Positions 38,838-47,185 of a DNA stretch of 64,000 nt are shown here, in pieces. The notes below the pieces were generated by a model, which had not been told where the DNA came from, made no database searches, and was given only the letters and a program-made list of their open reading frames with translations. A program made the position numbers and the translations under genes. Every line of letters starts with the position of its first letter. The stretch's first letter is position 1. The stretch is from contig NZ_JAHLPP010000003.1 in assembly GCF_018917965.1 (NCBI RefSeq), forward strand, positions 181,546 to 245,545, read 5' to 3'. Source of the DNA: Pseudoflavonifractor sp. MSJ-37 (GTDB lineage: Bacteria > Bacillota > Clostridia > Oscillospirales > Oscillospiraceae).

Positions 38838-38988
38838 ACCTCTTGTCGATTTGCTGGCGAGTGAGAACAGCGGCTCGATAGATAAGAAGATATCGTTTGA
38901 CTGGGAGTCTGGCCCATCCAGTCACGCACCCCGTTAAGCAACAACTTAATAGTGTGTATCCTGTAAATTTCCTCTTTTGGAAGTATAT

Positions 38989-39064
<76 letters not shown>

Positions 39065-39087
39065 AACCGTCAAGGATACACGGGAAA

Positions 39088-39120
39088 AACTTGCTTTCGA
39101 TCGAAAGCAAGTTTTTTTCT
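39088..39120 (+). terminator. Terminator of the tRNA-Ala transcript
   Basis: A perfect 13-bp palindromic stem (39088-39114) followed by T7. Confidence 0.88.
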
Positions 39121-39172
39121 GCCTTGCGATAGGACCCGCATATTCCTCCCTGCCATTCGATCGCGTCTCCCG

Positions 39173-39202
39173 AAGGGCGTTCCTTGTGAACGCCCTTTTT
39201 TT
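39173..39202 (+). terminator. Second terminator at the edge of the accessory region
   Basis: A 10-bp stem AAGGGCGTTC/GAACGCCCTT with a five-base loop and T8. Together with the preceding terminator it insulates the ICE remnant from the tRNA. Confidence 0.85.
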
Positions 39203-39216
39203 ATGCCCGGAACGAG

Positions 39217-39402
39217 GTGAAAAATTTGGAACAAGAAATTACTTTCGACTATTTCTATGGCAGTGCATCTGAACGATCCAGTTATTATCGCATCCCCCGG
39301 CTACGTGTCACGGGTCCGCAATTCCGCAAATCATCTACGGATGCCAAACTGCTGTACGGACTGATGTTAGACCGCATGGGCCTTTCTGCGAAGAATAGAT
39401 AA
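39217..39402 (+). pseudogene. Replication initiator RepA_N, N-terminal stub
   Basis: Sixty-one codons match the start of the RepA_N initiators of clostridial ICEs and plasmids: TFDYFYGSASERSSYYRIPR, then LSTDAKLLYGLMLDRMGLS-type text (STDAKLLYGLMLDRMGLS here). It stops at AKNR-TAA, where the family continues for 200 or more residues. Start GTG at 39217 or TTG at 39226 behind GAGG. The rest has been lost to the downstream cargo. Confidence 0.8.
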
Positions 39403-39434
39403 CCTCCGATTATAAGAGAATTGGGCGCTTTTAG

Positions 39435-39486
39435 GAAAAATATAAAACGAAAGGTCCTGTAACCATTACGGCTACAGGACCTTTCG
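39435..39486 (-). terminator. Terminator of DUF4417 cassette 1
   Basis: A long near-perfect stem (39448-39486, about 17 bp) followed on the minus strand by TTTTATATTTTT. Confidence 0.8.
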
Positions 39487-39488
39487 AT

Positions 39489-39566
39489 GGTCCGAGTGTA
39501 ATTATAGGATTTCAGAAAACACAGATATATCAACGGTTTTCTGGCAGTCGGCAAGAGGTATTTATT
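39489..39566 (-). repeat. Cassette repeat R, copy 1
   Basis: A 78-nt sequence between the gene stop and the terminator of cassette 1. It starts GGTCCGAGTGTAATTATAGG on the plus strand and is nearly identical to copies at 40631, 42220 and 43796. Confidence 0.85.
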
Positions 39567-40485
39567 CTAAATTGAACGGTCAAGCACAGTGACCTGCGTA
39601 ATCACATCACGCAGACGATCGGAACCGACCATGTACTCAAGTGCATCATCAGCGGTGTTAAAGCAGCATTCCGTCTCGGGACAATTCCAAACATAAATTG
39701 TGATTTTGTCATCTGTTCCATATCGAATAATGCCATAATGAATGCCGTTCCATTTAATTTCTACTTCTCCGCCGCATTTCATACACCACTTAAAATCGCT
39801 GATCGATTTAAAACGGTTATCTTCCAATGAGTTTTTGGATTTTAAAATGCGATAGGGCATGCCACACCTCCAATATGACTTGAAATCAGGAATATCTCCG
39901 CCCCAATAGTTTTCTGCTTTGCCCCAGTTTGGTCGGTTACCTTCCCATACAATGTTATGATCGTGAGGAATAGAGTGCTGTTTGGGATTGCCGTGATTTG
40001 AGTAATGCCGTTCCTTGACTGCCCTACCGTCTGCGCCAATCTTAGTTTCTCTTAAATCCCCGTTACGATCAGCTGTGCGGTTGATGCTGCCGGGTTCACC
40101 TAAAAAACGTTCATCATCCGGCTTAGAGGGCTTCCACTTTCCACCATAAGCGCTGCCGCCGCCCTTATAAGCGCCGCCGATCAAGTATGGCTCTATTGTA
40201 TCACATTCAGGTCGATATGTCTCGCCGATTTTGAAAGCGTCGAGATCTTCTGACTTGTAATTTCTCTCATAGCTCATAGTCATACAGGAAGAAATGAACC
40301 ATACGGTCAAGATGATTCTGATCCTCCGGATGAGTTTTGTCAAAACCGATCAACAAGAGATCATCAAAGTCTCCGGGGTTCTCTTGAAACTTGGGAATGA
40401 CAGGGATTTTTAACTTTCCTTTTCCGGGAAATTGATTGCGAAGCAGGGTTTGACTCGTTCGGTAGATGTAGTTTTCTTCAGTCAT
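39567..40485 (-). pseudogene. DUF4417/variable C-terminus protein, cassette 1, internally deleted and frameshifted
   Basis: The first 70 codons (from the ATG at 40485, behind AGGAGGTT) match cassettes 2 and 3 up to HFFLYDY. The sequence then jumps to the equivalent of residue 217 (MSYERNYKSED) one base out of frame and meets a stop (YDYEL-stop). About 145 codons of the DUF4417 core are gone. The second part remains open (residues 217 on) and carries its own version of the variable region (GNPKQHSIPHDH) and the shared C-terminus VLDRSI. It may survive as two peptides, but the original protein is lost. Confidence 0.8.
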
Positions 40486-40543
40486 ATGGAACCTCCTGTA
40501 CATAGTAAGGAGCAAGTCTTTCTATATGCAGGCTCTAAAATAG

Positions 40544-40560
40544 AGAATATTGCATATTCT
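40544..40560. promoter_or_regulatory. Palindrome upstream of cassette 1 (candidate operator)
   Basis: AGAATAT-TGC-ATATTCT, perfect 7-bp arms, in the spacer before the cassette 1 start; an identical copy precedes cassette 2. Confidence 0.4.
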
Positions 40561-40589
40561 TGTGCAACAAAAGTCTAAAAAATTGGAAA

Positions 40590-40630
40590 TATAAATAAAG
40601 ATGGGAGAGCTCTTTGTAGAACTCTCCCAT
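40590..40630 (-). terminator. Terminator of DUF4417 cassette 2
   Basis: Stem TGGGAGAG/CTCTCCCA plus inner pairs (40602-40629), T-rich on the minus-strand side (CTTTATTTATATTTCC). Confidence 0.75.
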
Positions 40631-40708
40631 GGTCGGAGTGTAATTATAGGATCTCAGAAAATACAGATATATCAATGGTTTGCTGGCAGTCGGCAAGAGG
40701 TATTCATC
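40631..40708 (-). repeat. Cassette repeat R, copy 2
   Basis: Second 78-nt copy, directly behind the stop of cassette 2; a few substitutions from copy 1. Confidence 0.85.
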
Positions 40709-42073
40709 CTAAATTGAACGGTCAAGCACAGTGACCTGCGTAATCACATCACGCAGGCGGTCAGAGCCAACCATATATTCAAGGACTTCATCAGAGGTAT
40801 CACAGAGTTTTTCAGTATCTTCGCGGTATGCCATGGAAATACTGATTCTTCCGTTGCTGCGAGGCGTAATGCTATATAGATTTTCGTTCCACATGAATTC
40901 GACCTCTCCATGCCATTTCATACATGTTTTGAAGTCGCTGATGCTGACAAAACGATTCTGCTCTGAAGGGATATCTGGAGAAACTGTGTTTTTCATCATA
41001 TTGCAGGCCTCCCGCCATTGCTTAAACTCTGGTGCTCCATTCGGATAATTGATTGCAGGCTGTGGGTCGGGATATCCCGCAGGATTATTCCAATGAATTG
41101 GATGATCGTGCGGATTGGTATGTGCCCATGGTTGCTTATGATCTGTATAGTGCCGTTCTGTTACTGCACGCCCATCCTCACCGATCTTGGTGTCAACACG
41201 GTACCCGTTCTTATATGTTGTCTTTATTTCTCCCGGTTTACCTAAAAATCGCTGATCTTGCGGTTTGTTTGGGTTTGGACGCCACTTTCCACCATAAGCG
41301 CTGCCGCCGCCCTTATAAGCGCCGCCGATCAGGTATGGCTCTATTGTATCACGTTCGGGACGATATGTCTCGCTGATTTTGAAAGCGTCGAGATCTTCTG
41401 ACTTGTAATTTCTCTCATAGCTCATATATCTCCACGAGCTGCGCTCATAGTCCACATACACAATGTTCCCCTGCATTTCAGGAAAGGGCGTGTTGTAGCA
41501 AATAATTTTCTCCGGCTCAATACGCCGAAGCATTTCATTGTAGCCAGCCATGAACCATTCTTTCTGGTCGCAGCGGTTATCATGCTCAGATGCCATATAG
41601 GTGGAGACCGCAACAACGCTGCCTTTTTCGATCCCCTCAAAACAGAAATCAAAGGTGGATTCATCACCCCAGTTTACCGTGGGAATAACACGGATTCCTT
41701 TGGAGGCCCAATAGGCGCCGCACCAGCGGTTGCGGAACACATTGTAAAGCTGCATAACAGGCGCCATTTCCAGATACATGCTGAAATCCGGAGACAGCAC
41801 CGCGCGGTATCGGGAGAGTTTTTCGATGTCGCTGTCCGGATTCTTCCAGACTCGTTCAAAGCGATAGTCATACAGGAAGAAATGAACCATACGGTCAAGA
41901 TGATTCTGATCCTCCGGATGAGTTTTGTCAAAACCAATCAACAAGAGATCATCAAAGTCTCCGGGGTTCTCTTGAAACTTGGGAATGACAGGGATTTTTA
42001 ACTTTCCTTTTCCGGGAAATTGATTGCGAAGCAGGGTTTGACTAGTGCGATAATTGTAGTTTTCTTCGGTCAT
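40709..42073 (-). CDS. DUF4417 protein with variable toxin-like C-terminal region, cassette 2
   Basis: 454 residues. Residues about 35-215 look like DUF4417 (VLSPDFSMYLEMAPVMQLYN, VIPTVNWGD, DFCFEGI). A Gly-rich linker (GGAYKGGGSAYGGKW, 250-264) leads to a region with HYTDHKQPWAHTNPHDH (308-324), a pattern I associate with the ends of polymorphic toxins. The last 80 residues (ISDFKTCMKWHGEVEF to VLDRSI) form another small domain. The first 275 residues are nearly identical to cassette 3, while the rest diverges. No secretion signal is seen. Activity unknown. Confidence 0.75.
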   Translation of the reverse strand: MTEENYNYRTSQTLLRNQFPGKGKLKIPVIPKFQENPGDFDDLLLIGFDKTHPEDQNHLDRMVHFFLYDYRFERVWKNPDSDIEKLSRYRAVLSPDFSMYLEMAPVMQLYNVFRNRWCGAYWASKGIRVIPTVNWGDESTFDFCFEGIEKGSVVAVSTYMASEHDNRCDQKEWFMAGYNEMLRRIEPEKIICYNTPFPEMQGNIVYVDYERSSWRYMSYERNYKSEDLDAFKISETYRPERDTIEPYLIGGAYKGGGSAYGGKWRPNPNKPQDQRFLGKPGEIKTTYKNGYRVDTKIGEDGRAVTERHYTDHKQPWAHTNPHDHPIHWNNPAGYPDPQPAINYPNGAPEFKQWREACNMMKNTVSPDIPSEQNRFVSISDFKTCMKWHGEVEFMWNENLYSITPRSNGRISISMAYREDTEKLCDTSDEVLEYMVGSDRLRDVITQVTVLDRSI

Positions 42074-42132
42074 ATTGGAACCTCCTGTACATAGTAAGGA
42101 GCAAGTCTTTCTATATGCAGGCTCTAAAATAG

Positions 42133-42149
42133 AGAATATTGCATATTCT
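42133..42149. promoter_or_regulatory. Palindrome upstream of cassette 2 (candidate operator)
   Basis: Same AGAATAT-TGC-ATATTCT palindrome as before cassette 1. Its equivalent is missing before cassette 3. Confidence 0.4.
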
Positions 42150-42181
42150 TGTGCAACAAAAATCTAAAAAATTGGAAATAT

Positions 42182-42219
42182 AAATAAAAATGGGAGAGCT
42201 CTTTGTAGAACTCTCCCAT
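42182..42219 (-). terminator. Terminator of DUF4417 cassette 3
   Basis: Same hairpin type as at 40602: TGGGAGAG/CTCTCCCA stem and TTTTTATTTATAT on the minus strand. Confidence 0.78.
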
Positions 42220-42297
42220 GGTCCGAGTGTAATTATAGGATTTCAGAAAACGCAGATATATCAACGGTTTGCTGGCAGTCAGCAAGAGGTATTTATT
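42220..42297 (-). repeat. Cassette repeat R, copy 3
   Basis: Third 78-nt copy, directly behind the stop of cassette 3. Confidence 0.85.
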
Positions 42298-43659
42298 CTA
42301 AATTGTGCGAGAAATAACATTAACTTTTGTAATTACATCCCTCAAACGATCATCACCAAGCATATATTCAAGAGCATCGTCAGCCGTATCGCATACTTTT
42401 TCTGTCTCCGGTCTGTTTGCTTGATAAATCGTTATTTTATTATTGGTTCCATAGCGGATAACTCCGTAAGTGATGTTGTTCCAAACAAACTCAATTTCCG
42501 CTCCCCAGTTCAGACTACGCTTGAATTCGCTGATGGTTTCAAAATTCATGCTGCCGTCTGGGACGATAATATAGTTGTCCATAGAGAATGTCCTCACATA
42601 TTGCTTAAACTCAGGTGCGCCACTGGGGTAATTGATAGGTGGCCCCGGCATGGGATGCTCATCAGGCGTATTCCAATCGATTTTGTGATCATGGGGATTC
42701 GTATGTTTATCTCCGCGGTTGTGATCTGTTTCATGCCTCTCGATTTCCGCACGACCATCACTTCCAATTTTTGTTCTGAATATCTCGCCGTTGCGCATTA
42801 TGGTCGTTTTAATTTCTCCGGGTTTACCCCAGTAACGCTGATCTTGCGGCTTATTCGGATTTGGCCGCCATTTCCCGCCATACGCGCTGCCGCCGCCCTT
42901 ATAAGCGCCGCCGATCAGGTATGGCTCTATTGTATCACGTTCGGGACGATATGTCTCGCCGATTTTGAAAGCGTCGAGATCTTCTGACTTGTAATTTCTC
43001 TCATAGCTCATATATCTCCACGAGCTGCGCTCATAGTCCACATACACAATGTTCCCCTGCATTTCAGGAAAGGGCGTGTTGTAGCAAATAATTTTCTCCG
43101 GCTCAATACGCCGAAGCATTTCATTGTAGCCGGCCATGAACCATTCTTTCTGGTCGCAGCGGTTATCATGCTCAGATGCCATATAGGTGGAGACCGCAAT
43201 AACGCTGCCTTTTTCGATCCCCTCAAAACAGAAATCAAAGGTGGATTCATCACCCCAGTTTACCGTGGGAATAACACGGATTCCTTTGGAGGCCCAATAG
43301 GCGCCGCACCAGCGGTTGCGGAACACATTGTAAAGCTGCATAACAGGCGCCATTTCCAGATACATGCTGAAATCCGGAGACAGCACCGCGCGGCATCGGG
43401 AGAGTTTTTCGATGTCGCTGTCCGGATTCTTCCAGACTCGTTCAAAGCGATAGTCATACAGAAAGAAATGAACCATACGGTCAAGATGATTCTGATCCTC
43501 CGGATGAGTTTTGTCAAAACCGATCAACAGAAGATCATCAAAGTCTCCGGAGTTCTCTTGAAACTTGGGAATGACAGGGATTTTTAACTTTCCTTTTCCG
43601 GGGAATTGATTGCGAAGCAGGGGTTGACTCGTTCGGTAGATGTAGTTTTCTTCAGTCAT
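42298..43659 (-). CDS. DUF4417 protein with variable toxin-like C-terminal region, cassette 3
   Basis: 453 residues with the same layout as cassette 2: near-identical DUF4417 half and linker, then its own variable part (ETDHNRGDKHTNPHDH) and a diverged last domain ending VNVISRTI. The ATG at 43659 follows AGGAGG; a frame open 38 codons further upstream is not used. It directly follows the reverse transcriptase gene and a copy of repeat R, so it may belong to the same defence or conflict cargo (inference). Confidence 0.75.
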   Translation of the reverse strand: MTEENYIYRTSQPLLRNQFPGKGKLKIPVIPKFQENSGDFDDLLLIGFDKTHPEDQNHLDRMVHFFLYDYRFERVWKNPDSDIEKLSRCRAVLSPDFSMYLEMAPVMQLYNVFRNRWCGAYWASKGIRVIPTVNWGDESTFDFCFEGIEKGSVIAVSTYMASEHDNRCDQKEWFMAGYNEMLRRIEPEKIICYNTPFPEMQGNIVYVDYERSSWRYMSYERNYKSEDLDAFKIGETYRPERDTIEPYLIGGAYKGGGSAYGGKWRPNPNKPQDQRYWGKPGEIKTTIMRNGEIFRTKIGSDGRAEIERHETDHNRGDKHTNPHDHKIDWNTPDEHPMPGPPINYPSGAPEFKQYVRTFSMDNYIIVPDGSMNFETISEFKRSLNWGAEIEFVWNNITYGVIRYGTNNKITIYQANRPETEKVCDTADDALEYMLGDDRLRDVITKVNVISRTI

Positions 43660-43760
43660 ATGGAACCTCCTGCAATGTAGTAAGGAATAAGTCCTTCTGC
43701 GAGTAGGAGGAAAGGATAGCGGAAGATGCACAGTTCCGTGCAACGGAAAGACTCCGGCAA

Positions 43761-43791
43761 TAAAAAAAGGCAAGTCCTATAAGGACTTGCC
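43761..43791 (-). terminator. Terminator behind the reverse transcriptase and repeat R copy 4
   Basis: Perfect 10-bp stem GGCAAGTCCT/AGGACTTGCC followed by T7 on the minus strand. Confidence 0.88.
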
Positions 43792-43795
43792 CTTT

Positions 43796-43876
43796 GGTCG
43801 GAGTGTAATTATAGGATCTCAAAAAACACAGATATATCAACGGTTTGCTGGTAGTCGGCAAGAGGTATTCATCCTG
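43796..43876 (-). repeat. Cassette repeat R, copy 4
   Basis: Fourth copy, here downstream of the reverse transcriptase gene rather than of a DUF4417 gene. It ends at TATTCATCCTGAG, about 40 bases from the RT stop. Confidence 0.85.
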
Positions 43877-43918
43877 AGAAAACAATTTTAACGCTACCAC
43901 CCAATTTTGAGTGGTGAC

Positions 43919-44893
43919 TTATTCTTTTACAAACTTTTCAAAAGCAAATTTACGTATATTAGGGTAAGCTGACTTGTCAACCTGTCTGGCAGCAGTAACA
44001 AGGCCACGTAGACGCTGACGACTTTTTTTATCAGTGGGATTATTGCGAAGATATTCATGCTCAAACATAATCTTTTTCCTAAGTGAGTTCTTGACGGTGG
44101 CTTTGCCCTCACTATTGATAATAACACCCGTCACCAATTTAGGATATGTTCTGGAATACCCTTTCACTTTTTTTCGGGAAACTTGGTAATTATATTTTCG
44201 GATAAGTGACAATACCGTTTTTCTAAACTCCGAGGATATGTTATGTTCGCTCGAAAATACCACATCATCTACATAGACAGTCATTATCACATCGTTATTA
44301 TCTGACAACGCCTGTAATTCATCAAACATTTTGTGATTAACCAGATATGAAAGGATTTGACTTGTTGGAGCTCCAGAGATCAGATGATTATAGCATTTAA
44401 CTCCTTTAGCTGCCAGAAAATCGTAAACTTCCGAAAGGAACTTTTGATCGAGCTTTTTAAGATCGATTGTTGTTAAGTTAGTCAGTACCTCGGCAACATC
44501 AGGAGAACAGCACAAATCTTCAAAGAAAAAGCGATAAACTGTTTCTCTGCTAATCGAAGGGAAAAATGCAGTCAAATCAATCTTATATAGATTCCGAGTG
44601 CCCTCGCCCAAATGCTGGCGAGCATTATCGGAGTATGATTTTCCCTTAATACCGGAAAAAACATTATCGGGCACTTCAATTTTTCCCAATAATGTTTTTA
44701 TGCGTTTTTGTACAGTTTTCAATTCGGCCTGTGGAGGTTCAATAAGCCGAGGCTTTTTAGACATATCTACATAGGGACTAATCATCGAAACAACATAGTC
44801 TTGTTTTAACAAATCCCCATCTTTAATATGTAGAACATATTTTAGCATTTTCTTAGATTGAATTCCGTATAGTGGGCAATCAGTATATTTCAA
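43919..44893 (-). CDS. Retron-type reverse transcriptase
   Basis: A 324-residue RNA-directed DNA polymerase. Motif A is YKIDLTAFFPSI (Asp106), the B region SGAPTSQILSYL (173-184), motif C TVYVDD (catalytic Asp pair 209-210), and VTG (254-256) stands where retron RTs have their conserved VTG. The N-terminal LIEPPQAELKTVQKRI is the usual template-grip start. No maturase or integrase domain is present, and the length is typical of retrons. The start is a TTG at 44893 behind GAGGTG; an internal ATG at 44848 is possible. It lies behind a small TM gene and a structured RNA. Confidence 0.88.
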   Translation of the reverse strand: MKYTDCPLYGIQSKKMLKYVLHIKDGDLLKQDYVVSMISPYVDMSKKPRLIEPPQAELKTVQKRIKTLLGKIEVPDNVFSGIKGKSYSDNARQHLGEGTRNLYKIDLTAFFPSISRETVYRFFFEDLCCSPDVAEVLTNLTTIDLKKLDQKFLSEVYDFLAAKGVKCYNHLISGAPTSQILSYLVNHKMFDELQALSDNNDVIMTVYVDDVVFSSEHNISSEFRKTVLSLIRKYNYQVSRKKVKGYSRTYPKLVTGVIINSEGKATVKNSLRKKIMFEHEYLRNNPTDKKSRQRLRGLVTAARQVDKSAYPNIRKFAFEKFVKE

Positions 44894-44929
44894 AAGGCAT
44901 TACACCTCAATTCTTAAAATGTGCTGGTG

Positions 44930-45142
44930 TTAGCTGTTGACTACTTTACCGATTATCCAACGGACAAAATCGGGAAGTAGTTCAGGGCAGCAAAAGGATA
45001 CAGCCAGTACGGCTACTGCAATCAGTACAATGATGATCACAGCAGCAGGAACATGAGAGCGAGTCTCATTCGTGGAAACCTTGTTATTGTCACCGTAAAC
45101 ATTGATATTGATGACAATACTGGGCTTGTCCGCTTTCTTCAC
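44930..45142 (-). CDS. Small single-TM protein between retron-like RNA and RT
   Basis: Seventy residues: a short charged start (KKADKPS), a beta-rich INVYGDNNKV segment, then one hydrophobic span (about residues 33-55, AAVIIIVLIAVAVLAV) and a C-terminal amphipathic tail ending GKVVNS. The start is a GTG at 45142, six bases after AAGGAGGTG. By position it is a candidate membrane-acting effector of the retron, but similarity to a known effector was not recognised. Confidence 0.7.
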   Translation of the reverse strand: MKKADKPSIVININVYGDNNKVSTNETRSHVPAAVIIIVLIAVAVLAVSFCCPELLPDFVRWIIGKVVNS

Positions 45143-45246
45143 GGAATTCACCTCCTTGTTATTATTGGCCCTCAAAATTGAGGGGACTTCCCATCCGCCA
45201 ACAACAAGGAGATATTGCAGCCTTATATCCTAAATTCACACCAGCA

Positions 45247-45485
45247 CAAATCCGACTTCCCAAACAGTTTGTTCTGCTCGGTCCAACACCAAATCACTTG
45301 ACACGGTCACAACGAAACACACATACATACTGACTACAAGTGCAGTCACAGTGTTACCGTGTTCGTGTGTCACTGTGTCGGGGTGACGAGGTGCTGATGG
45401 CACTTCTGCCGGAGAAAAATGCATCCTTACCCATAGGTACGATGCCGCCCGCGTTTTGATCACGAGCCAAACGAAGTCTGATCTG
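45247..45485 (-). ncRNA. Candidate retron msr-msd RNA
   Basis: On the minus strand an a1-like CAGATCAGACTTC (45473-45485) can pair with an a2-like GAAGTCGGATTTG (45247-45259): 12 of 13 positions including one G-U, with a further AGC/GCT beyond an internal loop. Between them are msr-like small hairpins (GCATCGTACC with GGTAAGGATGC; GGCAGAAGTGCC) and an msd-like 80-nt long imperfect hairpin (45300-45379). A TATAAT box lies 22 bases upstream. The branching G was not identified. Confidence 0.65.
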
Positions 45486-45506
45486 ACCGCTCGTACTGAC
45501 GATGTG

Positions 45507-45512
45507 ATTATA
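45507..45512 (-). promoter_or_regulatory. -10 box of the retron transcript
   Basis: Perfect TATAAT on the minus strand in TTGTGATATAATCAC; no good -35 box is visible at 17 bases. Confidence 0.5.
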
Positions 45513-45617
45513 TCACAATAGGTCGAAAAAGAAAATAATAAATTGTAAATTCCACCCAGAGAGACTATGGGTGGCGTTTTCATATATAACACCATGAAGG
45601 GAGGTCACTTTCACCCG

Positions 45618-45641
45618 GCCAGTCTGCGGACTGGCTTTTTT
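45618..45641 (+). terminator. Terminator/attenuator in the parB leader
   Basis: GCCAGTC-TGCG-GACTGGC followed by T6, ending 25 bases before the parB start. It may limit read-through into the ICE operon or stop upstream transcripts. Confidence 0.7.
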
Positions 45642-45666
45642 CATGCCACGAAAAGGAGGTTTGCAA

Positions 45667-47133
45667 ATGGCAGATGATAAGAAAAATGTTCCCGAGGCAG
45701 CCCCGCCCGCCGAGGCTCCTGCTCCTACGGTAGAAAATGCCGCCTTGCCGGAGCAGCCCGCTCCCGAGCCTGAACTGACCGACGCAGAGAAGGTCATGCT
45801 GGAGCATGAGGGGCAGGCGGCGCTCTTTGAAATGGGCGAGGCCGTACCTGATCCCGCTGACGCTGTTACTCACGCCGAGGCGGAGGAGCCTGCCGCTCCC
45901 GAAGTCCCCAAGGCTGAAAAGGAACAGGAGCAGCCGCCTAATCCCGGCAAGGACGATCCCGCCCCGGCACATTCCGGCAAGGTGGTGGATTTTGCCGCTG
46001 CCCGTGACGAGGCGGCCAAGGAGGAGAAAAAGGCGGTCAAGCAGAAGCCGCCCACGGAAAAGGACAAGGCCGCCAAGCCCGGCAGAGGTCGCCCGTCCAA
46101 GGAGGGCAAGGCCGCTCCCGATAAGGCAAAGCCGCCCAAACCTCGGGACAAAAAGTCCCAAAGTAAGCCTGCCCCGGAGAAGCCTGTCGTGGATAAGGGC
46201 GGCGCTCCCGCTGGTGCGGAGGTCACGCCAGAGCCGTCTGCGCCCCGTGACGCCACCCGTGCCGAAAAAGAGGAGATCGTCTATCTCAACCTGTCTGACC
46301 TGCACCCGTTCAAAAATCATCCCTTTGGAGTCCGGGACGATGCAGAGATGCAGGGGCTTGTGGAGTCTGTCAAGGCGGCGGGCGTCAATCAGCCTGCGCT
46401 GGTGCGTCCCCGTGAGGATGGCGGCTATGAGATTATCGCAGGCCACCGCCGCCAGCGGGCAAGCGAGCTTGCCGGATTTGTGAATATGCCGTGTATCGTC
46501 CGCAACATGACGGACGATGAAGCCATCCTCGCCATGACGGATGACAACCTCCGCCACCGTGAGCGCATCTTGCCCACGGAAAAGGCGCAGTCGCTCAAAA
46601 TGCAGGTGGAGGCTATCAAGCACCAAGGCTCCCGCCCCGGTGAGGAGGACAAGGACGCAGGAAAACGCTCCACGCAGGTCGTGGGAGATCGCAACGGGAT
46701 GAACTACAAGCAGGTGCAGCGGTATATCCGTCTGACCGAGCTTGTGCCGGATTTGCAGAAAATGGTGGACGAGAAAAAGCTGGCGTTCACCCCGGCGGTG
46801 GAGATCTCATTCATTCGCCCCAAAAATCAGAGGTATATTGCCGTGTCCATCGAGGGGCAGCAGTCCTCACCCTCGCTGTCGCAGGCACAGAAAATGCGGG
46901 AGCTGGACAAGGACGGCAAGCTCAACGGTGATGTGATCGACGGTATTCTGTCGCAGGAAAAAAAGGAGGTAGACAAGGTGATCATCAATAGTGCGGAACT
47001 GGAAAAGTATTTCGGCAAGGACAAGTCCCCGAGAGAAATGAAAGACAAGATCATTTCTCTGCTGGATGACTGGAAGGCCAAGCAGCCGCCTGAGCTGGGC
47101 AAGCCCGAAAAGAAAACGGAGCTTGAAAAGTGA
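45667..47133 (+). CDS. parB: ParB/RepB/Spo0J family partition protein
   Basis: A 488-residue ICE ParB. The first 200 residues are a low-complexity Pro/Ala/Lys/Glu tail. The core follows from about residue 205: LNLSDLHPFKNHPF, the CTP/phosphate-type VRPREDGGYEIIAGHRRQRASELAG and LAMTDDNLRHRERILPTEKA, then helix-turn-helix and a C-terminal part. AGGAGG precedes the ATG at 45667. The usual ParA partner is missing, as is most of RepA, because the cargo replaced them. Confidence 0.92.
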   Translation: MADDKKNVPEAAPPAEAPAPTVENAALPEQPAPEPELTDAEKVMLEHEGQAALFEMGEAVPDPADAVTHAEAEEPAAPEVPKAEKEQEQPPNPGKDDPAPAHSGKVVDFAAARDEAAKEEKKAVKQKPPTEKDKAAKPGRGRPSKEGKAAPDKAKPPKPRDKKSQSKPAPEKPVVDKGGAPAGAEVTPEPSAPRDATRAEKEEIVYLNLSDLHPFKNHPFGVRDDAEMQGLVESVKAAGVNQPALVRPREDGGYEIIAGHRRQRASELAGFVNMPCIVRNMTDDEAILAMTDDNLRHRERILPTEKAQSLKMQVEAIKHQGSRPGEEDKDAGKRSTQVVGDRNGMNYKQVQRYIRLTELVPDLQKMVDEKKLAFTPAVEISFIRPKNQRYIAVSIEGQQSSPSLSQAQKMRELDKDGKLNGDVIDGILSQEKKEVDKVIINSAELEKYFGKDKSPREMKDKIISLLDDWKAKQPPELGKPEKKTELEK

Positions 47134-47158
47134 CCTTGGGACTTTTTGTCCCGAGGTC
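47132..47158 (+). terminator. Hairpin behind parB (ICE spacer type)
   Basis: GACCTTGGGAC/GTCCCGAGGTC stem with TTTTT loop and TTT tail, overlapping the parB stop. A near-copy follows ardA. Confidence 0.6.
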
Positions 47159-47185
47159 TTTCGTTTATGAATGGAGGTTTTTACA

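Noticed and set aside
39489..43876. CRISPR array (four R repeats)
   Set aside because: Repeats are 78 nt and 1.1-1.6 kb apart with full genes between them; no short regular spacers and no cas genes.
43919..44893. Diversity-generating retroelement, with the cassette C-termini as variable repeats
   Set aside because: The RT has YVDD and VTG like retrons, no template/variable repeat pair with adenine-directed changes is seen, and the C-terminal differences are whole-segment swaps rather than point changes.
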